A stretch of 13,335 bases of DNA, taken from NCBI GenBank assembly GCA_035402645.1, contig DAONDQ010000077.1, positions 1 through 13,335 of the forward strand, written 5' to 3'. This document shows positions 1 through 7,376 of this stretch, piece by piece; position 1 is the first letter of the stretch, and each line of letters begins with the position of its first letter. The DNA is from DAONDQ01 sp035402645. Its GTDB lineage: Bacteria; Cloacimonadota; Cloacimonadia; Cloacimonadales; DAONDQ01. Made by a program: the position numbers and the translations under genes. The notes below the pieces were generated by a model. The model was not told the DNA's origin and did no database searches. It worked only from the letters and a program-made list of their open reading frames with translations.

Positions 1-1200
1 CCAGAATTGGCGCAGCTTTCGATACGGAAGGAGGAAATTGAACAGAAATGCATCCTGAATTCGCCTGATTTCCTTTACGATGTCATCGCATATCCTGAAT
101 ATCGGGAAAATGGTGAAATTGCCTATGAGCAGGTAAATCAGCGAATCGCGGTGAAACGGAAATTTCCACCCGAATATTGGCGTGACAGATACAAGAGAAA
201 AATGCTGTTTGAGATCATCAGTCGTGAAGTCTCACCGGATATGAATGAACCACTGAGCAGGAAGATCCGACGCAAGTCCTTCCCGCTACTTGGCAGGATC
301 AAACTCTTTGCCCTCTATATCAGGAGAAATTTCCAACTGAAGATTCGCAATAAAACGAACATGATGATCACATTTCTGGAAGCACCGATCCTTGCCTTTA
401 TCGTCGGATTTATTCTGAGGCTTGCCCCTGAAGCCGAAAAGTACAGTTACTATAACAATACCAATATCGGTCCGTATATATTCGTATCCATCATTGTATT
501 CATTTTTCTCGGTATGTCATCCAGCATCCAGGAGATATTCGAAGAAAGACGTATGATCTTGCGGGAAAAGATGATGAATATGAGAGTCTGGCATTATCTT
601 GGTGCCAAGATCATCATTCTCTCTCTGTTCTCCCTGATACAAGTCCTATTGTATTATCTTGTGAGTTCCTGTATCCTGGATATGCGCGGTGTGTTCATCC
701 CCAGTATCGGTTATTATTTTGCCTCAGCGATGATAGGCTATTCCATGGGTTTGTTCATTTCCAGTTTTCTCAATGATAATCGTGCGATCATCACGATCTT
801 ACCGCTCGTACTGATTCCCCAGATCATTTTTGGAGGCGCCATCATCCAGTACGAGAAAATGAACAGGGAACTCAAGTTATTGAAGAAGAGTCCCATACCT
901 GAAATTGTTCAAATCATACCTTCACGTTGGCTCTTCGAAGGGATGTTTACAGCGACCTCAAAATTGAACGCTTACGAACATCGCATCACCAATCAGGAGA
1001 AAAAAAGATTGACATTGGAAAAAAAATACAAAAAAGGATATATTGACTTTGCTGAGCTTCAGCATGGCACCGATTTGGTCTATGCAGAGAAGTCAAGCAT
1101 CGCCCGGCATTACCCGATTGAGAAATACACGAATGCCAGTGTTGATAATGCTGTTGATATGATGGATGGAAGATTCCTGAATTCTGAACAGAACGTATAA
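1..1200 (+). CDS. ABCG-like ABC transporter, membrane domain (5'-partial)
   Basis: The reading frame is open from the first base of the window, so the gene starts upstream; the in-frame TTG at 7 is probably not the real start. Numbering from that TTG, residues 1-115 are charged and cytosolic. Five hydrophobic helices follow at about 118-138, 155-174, 199-221, 232-254 and 258-280. After helix 2 comes EIFEERRMILREKM, which matches the E..ER.I..RE pattern of the connecting helix in ABCG-type (ABC2_membrane) permeases; PSRWLFEG after helix 5 also fits that family. The missing upstream part probably carries the ATPase domain, since ABCG-type proteins are often fused, but this is inference. It would act as an inner-membrane exporter of unknown substrate. 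The frame ends at TAA 1198-1200 before the sixth helix expected in this family; that helix is encoded just downstream in another frame (see 1181-1285). Confidence 0.75.
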   Translation, partial: PELAQLSIRKEEIEQKCILNSPDFLYDVIAYPEYRENGEIAYEQVNQRIAVKRKFPPEYWRDRYKRKMLFEIISREVSPDMNEPLSRKIRRKSFPLLGRIKLFALYIRRNFQLKIRNKTNMMITFLEAPILAFIVGFILRLAPEAEKYSYYNNTNIGPYIFVSIIVFIFLGMSSSIQEIFEERRMILREKMMNMRVWHYLGAKIIILSLFSLIQVLLYYLVSSCILDMRGVFIPSIGYYFASAMIGYSMGLFISSFLNDNRAIITILPLVLIPQIIFGGAIIQYEKMNRELKLLKKSPIPEIVQIIPSRWLFEGMFTATSKLNAYEHRITNQEKKRLTLEKKYKKGYIDFAELQHGTDLVYAEKSSIARHYPIEKYTNASVDNAVDMMDGRFLNSEQNV

Positions 1201-1285
1201 TTACAATATTTTAATCGTACTTCTGTATACGTTATTATTTGAATTGGCAACTTTGATAAAATTGAAGTATTTTTTCAAAGAGTGA
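1181..1285 (+). pseudogene. Frame-shifted C-terminal tail (sixth helix) of the ABC transporter
   Basis: In the frame one base ahead of the transporter, from the stop at 1178-1180 to the TGA at 1283-1285, the sequence encodes a very hydrophobic helix, NILIVLLYTLLFELATLI, followed by the basic end KLKYFFKE. This is what one expects as the final transmembrane helix and cytosolic end of an ABCG-like permease, and the main frame lacks it. Joining the frames by skipping one base around 1195 gives ...SEQN-YNYNILIV.... It has no ribosome binding site or sensible start of its own, so an independent small gene is unlikely. It is either a real one-base insertion that truncates the transporter or a sequencing or assembly error. 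Without read data the two cannot be told apart. Confidence 0.6.
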
Positions 1286-1333
1286 TTTAACATTACCAAA
1301 TTTTAAAAATAGATGAATTAATTGGAGGAAAAG

Positions 1334-2137
1334 ATGAAGAGATACTTAACAGTCATACTGATACTGACGGTTGTTCTTACCCTGGTTTCAGGATGTAAGA
1401 AGAAAAATAACCTTCCCCCTAAAAACGCTGAGGAAGTAACCGACTATTATTTAGTCCCGCTTCCCAATCTATCTACAATTCTCTCCGGTCTTGATTATCT
1501 CAAGAACACTGATTACGACAAAGCAGTGGACAAGAACTTATTTGCTGCCGATAAGGAAGTGTACAAAACTTCTTTTGCACTTGGTGTTCTTACTGCTGAT
1601 GGTGTACTGGCTGTAAAGGCAAAGAACAAGACCAAACTCATGGCAATTTCAACTGCAATGATCGATGATTCCAAATTCATCGGTATCGATGAGAACATTC
1701 TCAAACTTGCAGATGAATTGCAGGGTTATGTGAAAGCTGAAGACTGGAAGAATCTTGAACTTGCACTTGATAAATACAAGATCGATGTGGAATCATCCCT
1801 TTTCGAATCCAAGCGCTATGACCTGTTTACATTGATGCAATTAGGCGGCTGGACGGAAGGTTTGAATCGCATCACCAACCTGATCAATACCAATTACAAA
1901 GCCGATAATTCAACTCTCGTGGATCAAAAGGGAATCTTGAATGAACTGATAGACAATATGAACAAGATTGACAACGAGAATATCACAAAAGCGGATTATT
2001 TCTTCGTTGCCAAATCTAATTTCGCCAAGATCAAACAGATCATTTATGCTCCAATAAATGGAACATACACAAAAGATCAACTCACTGAGTTGAACAAACT
2101 CACCCAGGAAATCAAGGATTCATTCAAAGCGAAATAA
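1334..2137 (+). CDS. Exported lipoprotein of unknown function
   Basis: A 267-residue protein. ATG 1334 was chosen because GGAGG at 1324-1328 sits 5 nt upstream; the longer frame from TTG 1322 would overlap this ribosome binding site. Residues 1-20 are a lipoprotein signal peptide (MKRYLTVILILTVVLTLVSG) with lipobox LVSGC, so Cys21 would be lipidated and anchor the protein in a membrane facing the periplasm or cell surface. The mature part is mostly helical and rich in Lys, Asp, Leu and Ala, without cysteines or recognisable catalytic motifs. I do not recognise the family. It follows the ABC transporter tail by about 50 nt and might be read with it, but no partnership is shown by the sequence. 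A strong terminator lies 13 nt after the stop codon. Confidence 0.85.
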   Translation: MKRYLTVILILTVVLTLVSGCKKKNNLPPKNAEEVTDYYLVPLPNLSTILSGLDYLKNTDYDKAVDKNLFAADKEVYKTSFALGVLTADGVLAVKAKNKTKLMAISTAMIDDSKFIGIDENILKLADELQGYVKAEDWKNLELALDKYKIDVESSLFESKRYDLFTLMQLGGWTEGLNRITNLINTNYKADNSTLVDQKGILNELIDNMNKIDNENITKADYFFVAKSNFAKIKQIIYAPINGTYTKDQLTELNKLTQEIKDSFKAK

Positions 2138-2150
2138 AGAAAACGAATAT

Positions 2151-2180
2151 AAGGCTCAGGGCTAACCTGAGCCTTTTTTT
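2151..2180 (+). terminator. Rho-independent terminator after the lipoprotein gene
   Basis: A perfect 10-bp stem (AAGGCTCAGG / CCTGAGCCTT) with a 5-nt loop GCTAA is followed directly by a T run. It ends the lipoprotein transcription unit and separates it from the gene at 2424. Confidence 0.92.
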
Positions 2181-2216
2181 GTGCCCTTCAAAAATAACCC
2201 CGACGTCACCGCTTCC

Positions 2217-2261
2217 TAACCGCACCATTACCGCACCCTCGTGTGGTTATCCCAAGGGTAA
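2217..2261. repeat. Small GC-rich structured patch between genes
   Basis: Two tandem copies of ACCGCACC (2219-2226 and 2230-2237, 11-nt period) precede GTGTGGTTA at 2241-2249. Either copy can pair with it, giving a 9-bp stem from 2217-2225 or a 7-bp stem with a 4-nt loop from 2230-2236; each contains one G-T pair. A second short bulged hairpin, TTATCCC-AA-GGGTAA, follows at 2247-2261. The patch is richer in GC than the surrounding spacer. No known riboswitch or RNA family was recognised. The rest of the 2181-2423 spacer holds no gene, and no convincing promoter was found. Confidence 0.3.
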
Positions 2262-2423
2262 TATCTGAACAGTCTCATCACATTTAGCATCAATGTTTCT
2301 AATTGGAAAAAGGATGAGCCTTTTGAAAATAGGAAAGATAGATGCAAATATTATATCAAACATCAAATAGAGGGAACATTAGTTGCATTAAAAATCTACG
2401 AATTCTATATACTGGAGGGAATC

Positions 2424-5171
2424 ATGAGAAGTATCCTGATTATTTTATTCATATTGTGCTTAGGAAATCTGCTTGCTTTGATGAATGCACCCCAGCAAAT
2501 CACCGGAATTCCATCCGGAGATCGATTTGCCGGATATGATGCAGCAGCCTATCACAACGGGAATATGTATTTTGTATATCTGAAAAATCAACCTGACCAC
2601 AAGTTACGGGATCTGATATTCGTCAAATCACCCGATGACGGACAATCATACTCATCCCAGACGATTACAACTGTACATGATTACGGGATATGCGGGAGTG
2701 ACTCACTTGGGCATTTCACAACCAATGATAAAAGTGCGCCTACAATCTTCGTGAATGATGAACATATCATCATCACATACCATGATTTCGGAAAATTCTA
2801 CACAGCCATATCGTCAGACAATGGAACTTCATTCACAATCAATCAATTCGATGAAGGATACGATCCCTTACCGTTCGTACAGGAATCGAATGGACAATTG
2901 CATTCCTATGTTTCAATCATGGATCCTGCAACTGATATGTTATATTCAGCGTTTTATAATAGATTTGAAACCGAGAATGCTGACCTAGGTGGAGAGGCTG
3001 GAAGAACGTATTTTTGGGGTCCTGATGTAGTTTATGGTCCTGTCCGAAGTAATACTGATATATGGGTAGAACAAGCAGGAGGTGGAACGAACAACGGCTG
3101 GCCCACATTCTGGGGACCTGTGTACACGTCTGGGGTGATTCAATCGTCCACCGGTACAGTTCCCTACAGTACCATTTTCAGGGGTCCGGTGTATGAGCAT
3201 GTTGCACCAACCAAATTGGGAGGAATAATTGGGGTGTATGCAGGACCACATTTCCCCGGTGGTCATAATCAAAACTACATAGATTTAGTAAGGGTAAATG
3301 GTTCTGTATTTACTTCCTGGGTAGGAATCAAGACTCCACATATTAACCCTTATAATATAGATGTCTATGCCCTTTACCCACCCCCACAGGGTCCAGTATT
3401 GGCGACCAATACAATCACATCTATGGATACAATCTGGGTACAAGGTCCCTCAGGTTCCGTGGTAAACAATAGCATTTATTGTCAAAATGAACTCTGGATC
3501 GAAGGCACTTTTTCAGGAAGGCAAGTCTGGGGTTGTGCTGATACCATCAGAATCATCGGTAATATCAAGTTGACTGAAACTCCTCTTGGTACAAATGCTG
3601 ATGGAGGCAATAATCCTGGTACAGCCAACCTGCATGACTATGTTGCATTAATTTCTGAGCAAAAGATCATGATTGCATACGGTTATAAAGATCCTGCCGA
3701 TTCATTAAGAAAGCACACCACATGTGGTGGGGACAACTCCGGGGTCTGGATATATGCTTCGCTGTTTGCATTTGGTGATGGAGATGGCAATCCACACAGG
3801 GATGGAGTATTCACTTTTGATTATCAGCATCCGCATCATTCCACACCCGACCAGATAATTGACGGTCAGAATTATGATTTGAATGACCTGCATTCACACA
3901 TTTTCCCTCAAACTCCTGAAAGTCCGTGGCCCGGAGCATTGGATTATCCCTGGTATAACCCTTTATGGCCTGAAGCCAATCCCTACCTGGAAAGGGGGAG
4001 TGTTCATCTTTATGGTTCAGTTTATCAGCGACGGGCAGGTTTTCTTCACCGATCGGTGAGCGATCCACCCAATCATGACGGTACTTGGAATTTTGCAAAT
4101 TACAAATATGGTTCTGCTTGCACAGGTATAAATTATCCTGGTGCATCAGGAAGTGGAATCGGTTATAAAAAGGATTTTCATTACGACACAAGATTGAAGG
4201 ATGGGATATTTAATTTCTATGTAAATGCGAACTTCATCAATCTAATGGTTTCATCAGACATGCAATCTTGGGAGTATAGGGCTCTTATTCCATCTGAACG
4301 GGTCATTTCCAAAACCATGCAGATCGAAAATGACCAGGAATTTCTGACGCTCAATAATCAGGTATATGTAAACAGAAGCGGACATCAAGTACTTTTACCG
4401 GTTCAGCCCCAAATACAGGGACACATTCAAAGAAGTTTCAGCAATAACTCCGATGCCTATTTGTTAACAAGTATCGATACAAATACGTCCGATTCCGATA
4501 CACTTCAGATCATTCATTTGAACATGGGTAATAATTCAGGTACATCTTCGATATCTTATCAAGTGCCGATAACAGGTAAATTCTATGACTTCCAGGTAAA
4601 TGGACAGCAGCAGGGGATTTTGGCTGCAATGGCATCGGATGGTTCAATCAATTTCTATAAACAGGATGAGAACTCACAATATACGTTGGCTGAATCCTGG
4701 CAAACCGGTTTGAATCTTACTTCACTGCATTTAGATCGCAAATTAAACAGGATGGTCATGATACCCGCAGACAATGATTCATTATACGTTCTATTTTACC
4801 TGAAATCAGCAGATAATGATTCTTTAGGCACGTTCTACCTGGCGAAGGGACATATGACCTTTACCGGTAATCATGATGTTGTTGCTACACCACCCACAAT
4901 TTCCCTGCGTTCTTATCCGAATCCATTCACTTCGGAAATGAATGTCTATGTGAATATAAGTAAACAAGAGAAAGTTAGAATCGAAATATTCAATTTGCGT
5001 GGGCAGAAAGTCAGGACGATTTGTTCAGCAACCAATCTCCCCAAAGGCGAGCATACCCTCGTCTGGAATGGTACGGATGATGCCGGGAATGTGGTGGCTT
5101 CGGGCATTTATGTTGTCAGGGCACAAATAGGCAATTCCATCCTGATGAAAAGAACCGTAAAAATCAAATAG
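2424..5171 (+). CDS. Large secreted protein: Asp-box/propeller-like regions, big insert, C-terminal sorting domain
   Basis: A 915-residue protein; ATG 2424 has GGAGG at 2414-2418, 5 nt upstream. Residues 1-18 are a Sec signal peptide. Residues 30-190 show beta-strand rhythm with two Asp-box-like motifs, SPDDGQSY (69-76) and SSDNGTSF (130-137), as in sialidase-type beta-propellers. Residues of about 195-590 differ: they are Gly/Pro/Trp-rich, with FWGPVYTSG and RGPVYEH elements, a segment WIEGTFSGRQVW reminiscent of stacked beta structure, and a closing GSVYQRRAG ... FHYDTRL. They loosely recall DUF4900/PilX-like exported proteins. From about 600 to 820 propeller-like sequence returns. Residues 825-915 form a FlgD-like type A sorting domain: YPNPF at 831, FNLRGQKV, WNGTDDAGNVVASGIYVVR and a basic end. 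It is probably surface-exposed or released, with adhesion or ligand binding as a guess. No enzyme active site is evident. Confidence 0.8.
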   Translation: MRSILIILFILCLGNLLALMNAPQQITGIPSGDRFAGYDAAAYHNGNMYFVYLKNQPDHKLRDLIFVKSPDDGQSYSSQTITTVHDYGICGSDSLGHFTTNDKSAPTIFVNDEHIIITYHDFGKFYTAISSDNGTSFTINQFDEGYDPLPFVQESNGQLHSYVSIMDPATDMLYSAFYNRFETENADLGGEAGRTYFWGPDVVYGPVRSNTDIWVEQAGGGTNNGWPTFWGPVYTSGVIQSSTGTVPYSTIFRGPVYEHVAPTKLGGIIGVYAGPHFPGGHNQNYIDLVRVNGSVFTSWVGIKTPHINPYNIDVYALYPPPQGPVLATNTITSMDTIWVQGPSGSVVNNSIYCQNELWIEGTFSGRQVWGCADTIRIIGNIKLTETPLGTNADGGNNPGTANLHDYVALISEQKIMIAYGYKDPADSLRKHTTCGGDNSGVWIYASLFAFGDGDGNPHRDGVFTFDYQHPHHSTPDQIIDGQNYDLNDLHSHIFPQTPESPWPGALDYPWYNPLWPEANPYLERGSVHLYGSVYQRRAGFLHRSVSDPPNHDGTWNFANYKYGSACTGINYPGASGSGIGYKKDFHYDTRLKDGIFNFYVNANFINLMVSSDMQSWEYRALIPSERVISKTMQIENDQEFLTLNNQVYVNRSGHQVLLPVQPQIQGHIQRSFSNNSDAYLLTSIDTNTSDSDTLQIIHLNMGNNSGTSSISYQVPITGKFYDFQVNGQQQGILAAMASDGSINFYKQDENSQYTLAESWQTGLNLTSLHLDRKLNRMVMIPADNDSLYVLFYLKSADNDSLGTFYLAKGHMTFTGNHDVVATPPTISLRSYPNPFTSEMNVYVNISKQEKVRIEIFNLRGQKVRTICSATNLPKGEHTLVWNGTDDAGNVVASGIYVVRAQIGNSILMKRTVKIK

Positions 5172-5179
5172 AGGTATGA

Positions 5180-5902
5180 ATGAAATATGATATCATTTAC
5201 ACTGAAGCCAAGAAGCAATTCGCTGAATGGGCAAACCCGGAGATTGTGAAGAAATACTCCCGCTATTTCAGGGAAGGATATGATGCTTATGGTTTGGTGG
5301 AAGGTCAGTTGACGGAATATTCAAAGCAAGTCCTGGAAAAATATCCAGAAATGACCGTAAATGACATTCTCAAACTTGGTGATACGCTGTTCGCTGACGG
5401 TAAATATGAAATGGGTAGTTTGGCATACCTGCTTCTGTATGACAAGAAGAAGCAGTTTGATGCTTCGACCATCAAAGGTGTAAAAAGATGGTTCGATCGT
5501 GGGGTTTCAAACTGGGCACACAGTGATGTTCTCTGCTCAAAAATCACCCCAATCTTCTTTGAAAAGAAGATCCTTACTTTTCAAGACCTAAAGGATTGGA
5601 GAACATCAGACAGTCGCTGGACAAGAAGAGCAGTGCCGGTAACACTCCTTGCCTTGAGGAAAACGGAAGCACCAGGGAACCTGCTGTCTTTTATAGAACC
5701 GATGATTCTGGACAAGGAAAGAGTTGTTCACCAGGGATTGGGATGGTTTCTGCGTGAAGTATGGAAGATACACCCCCGAGAAGTGGAAGATATCCTCTTT
5801 ACATATAAAAACACTGCAGCCAGGCTGATCATTCAATATGCAACGGAAAAGATGACCAAAGAACAGAAAGCGAGATTCGCAAAGGATAAAAAGAAGGCAT
5901 AA
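5180..5902 (+). CDS. AlkD-like DNA alkylation repair protein (HEAT-like repeats)
   Basis: A 240-residue cytosolic protein, the normal length for the AlkD/DNA alkylation repair family (PF08713). Members are built of HEAT-like helical repeats, and the characterised ones excise alkylated purines such as 3- and 7-methyl adducts from DNA. Family-typical stretches visible here are YFREGYDAYG (29-38), KYEMGSLA (75-82), FDRGVSNWAHSDVLC (105-119), W..RRAVPV (147-154) and GLGWFLREVWK (186-196). Asp116 in NWAHSD and Arg149/150 are plausible counterparts of the catalytic Asp113 and Arg148 of Bacillus AlkD, but the alignment was made by eye. The start is ATG 5180. Its ribosome binding site GAGG (5171-5174) overlaps the TAG stop of the secreted-protein gene, so the two are very likely cotranscribed. 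An ATG at 5176 meets a stop after four codons and is not used. Confidence 0.85.
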   Translation: MKYDIIYTEAKKQFAEWANPEIVKKYSRYFREGYDAYGLVEGQLTEYSKQVLEKYPEMTVNDILKLGDTLFADGKYEMGSLAYLLLYDKKKQFDASTIKGVKRWFDRGVSNWAHSDVLCSKITPIFFEKKILTFQDLKDWRTSDSRWTRRAVPVTLLALRKTEAPGNLLSFIEPMILDKERVVHQGLGWFLREVWKIHPREVEDILFTYKNTAARLIIQYATEKMTKEQKARFAKDKKKA

Positions 5903-5980
5903 CCTTTCAATTCCTTGATATTTAGTAATTCCGAAGATTCATTTGAATAATCTGGATAATCTCAAGTTGCAGAAAATCTC

Positions 5981-6010
5981 TTGACATAAGCCCTTTATTT
6001 GCATTATAGA
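5981..6010 (+). promoter_or_regulatory. Sigma70-type promoter for the LysM gene
   Basis: TTGACA (5981-5986, full consensus) is followed after 18 nt by TATAGA (6005-6010, 5 of 6 positions). It lies about 90 nt before the start at 6101. No clear terminator is seen between the AlkD-like gene (ending at 5902) and this site. Confidence 0.6.
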
Positions 6011-6100
6011 TAATATAAATGGAATGATTCCATATTTGATTCCGTTGAATTTCCCTTGATTGATTCTTAACGATATGAATAATAAAGGTTTGGGGTTAAT

Positions 6101-7261
6101 ATGAAATTCAAGACCGTATGTTTTCTTTTTATCCTAAGTTCCCTGCTTTTTGCTTTACCTTTGGCAGCAATCGATTACAAGATCCAAAAAGGTGATAATC
6201 TTTCCGGCATTGCAAAGAAATTCCATACGACAGTGAAAGCCATCCAAGATGCCAACAAACTCTCGGACACTGGTATCAAAGCCGGTCAGACTTTACAGAT
6301 ACCTGTCCCGGCAGACATAGCAACAAGACCAACAGCAAATCAATCGGTAAAACAAGTTCAACCTACACCCAAACCAAAACCGGAATCGCGGACAGAACCT
6401 GCTGTAAAACCAAAAGAAACAACCAGACCCAAGTTATCTGAAGTTGTATCACAACCTGCGAAAGTGGAGCAGAAAACACAAGCGAAACCAGAACCGAAAC
6501 CGGTTCCAAAGGTTGAACCCAAGCTGCAAAATGAAGAGGCTGATACAACCTACGAATTATCCAATTCAGAACATCCCGGTATTTATGTTCCCATCGGAGC
6601 AGATTCAACACAACATGCAAAGGTAAAAGATGTAAGACCCGGCACCTTGAGTAATGCAGGAATCATTCTTGCCATCACATTGCTCGTATTCTTCAGTTTG
6701 CTTATCATATATCTCGCCATGATCAAATGGTTCACACCCATCCTTGAAGACATGAAAACCGATATCCTCAGACGCATTCCAGTCAATCTTGGTGAGATGG
6801 CAAGCAAACCAAGAAACTTCAGTTCTTTTGAATTCGAAAGAAGATTCGAGAAAATTGAAAAGCTGATCATGAGCCATGAGAAGAATCTTTATAGCCTTAT
6901 CTCTTCCTTGATGTTGAAAACTGAAGGCATCAACACAGAGATACCGGAAAGGAAAAGCGAAATGCCTTTGGAAGGAATACCGGTTCGAATACTTCCAAAT
7001 GGGAAACTGGAAAAACATACTGCATTCCATAGTTATTTGGAACTATTCCATAAAGAAGATTACTTTGAATGTTATGTCTGTGCCTATGTCAAGGCACCGC
7101 TGCCATTGCTGAATCAAAATCTCAGTGCGATCTTCGATATGGAAGACCAGGAACTCAATGCCTATAAGGTTGTGCTCCCCGCCATATTCACAAAGGATGA
7201 AGGAGATGAGAATCAGGCGGAAACCTGGACTCTGCTTCGAAAAGGAATCCTTGTTTATTAG
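6101..7261 (+). CDS. LysM-domain membrane protein with cytosolic C-terminal region
   Basis: A 386-residue protein. Residues 1-23 look like a signal peptide (possible cleavage after LAA). Residues 25-68 are one LysM module (YKIQKGDNLSGIAKKF ... IKAGQTLQIPVP), a fold that binds the glycan strands of peptidoglycan. Residues 70-145 are a flexible Pro/Lys/Glu-rich linker with repeated KPEPKP-like units, long enough to span periplasm or wall. A single membrane helix lies at about 185-210 (NAGIILAITLLVFFSLLIIYLAM), followed by a charged helical stretch and a compact C-terminal part ending in WTLLRKGILVY. If the signal peptide is cleaved, LysM is periplasmic and the last ~175 residues are cytosolic. 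I do not recognise that last region. The ribosome binding site is weak: AAAGG at 6084-6088 is 12 nt from the ATG and GGGG is closer. Roles in wall anchoring, division or sensing are guesses. Confidence 0.75.
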   Translation: MKFKTVCFLFILSSLLFALPLAAIDYKIQKGDNLSGIAKKFHTTVKAIQDANKLSDTGIKAGQTLQIPVPADIATRPTANQSVKQVQPTPKPKPESRTEPAVKPKETTRPKLSEVVSQPAKVEQKTQAKPEPKPVPKVEPKLQNEEADTTYELSNSEHPGIYVPIGADSTQHAKVKDVRPGTLSNAGIILAITLLVFFSLLIIYLAMIKWFTPILEDMKTDILRRIPVNLGEMASKPRNFSSFEFERRFEKIEKLIMSHEKNLYSLISSLMLKTEGINTEIPERKSEMPLEGIPVRILPNGKLEKHTAFHSYLELFHKEDYFECYVCAYVKAPLPLLNQNLSAIFDMEDQELNAYKVVLPAIFTKDEGDENQAETWTLLRKGILVY

Positions 7262-7315
7262 AAGTTAAAATCCATTCCGGTCAATTGAAGATATAGGGAT
7301 ATTGTCTTTATTTGC

Positions 7316-7343
7316 TTTACAAATATGGAATTACAATTATATT
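7316..7343 (+). promoter_or_regulatory. Possible promoter for the glycosidase gene
   Basis: TTTACA (7316-7321) and TATATT (7338-7343), each 5 of 6 to consensus and 16 nt apart, lie 33 nt before the ATG at 7377. The region is AT-rich, so chance matches are likely; read-through from the LysM gene is also possible because no terminator separates them. Confidence 0.4.
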
Positions 7344-7376
7344 TGCTTCATAATACGGCATGTAGAGGTGTGTAAG

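Noticed and set aside
1189..1200. Programmed +1 frameshift at GTA TAA in the transporter gene
   Set aside because: There is no slippery run, and the slipped codon TAT would pair poorly with the valine tRNA. A plain indel or sequence error is simpler.
1322..1333. Upstream TTG start adding four residues to the lipoprotein
   Set aside because: It would begin inside the GGAGG ribosome binding region; ATG 1334 has proper spacing and gives a standard lipoprotein signal peptide.
2383..2411. TTGCAT-17-TATATA as promoter for the 915-residue protein
   Set aside because: The -10 box would abut the ribosome binding site, leaving almost no transcript leader ahead of it; the match is probably due to AT-richness.
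3811..4191. 126-codon antisense frame inside the secreted-protein gene
   Set aside because: No ribosome binding site, no recognisable protein features, and fully contained in a well-supported gene on the other strand.
6340..6540. Tandem-repeat or CRISPR-like signal in the LysM gene
   Set aside because: The repetition comes from low-complexity Pro/Lys/Glu codons of the linker; units and spacers are irregular.
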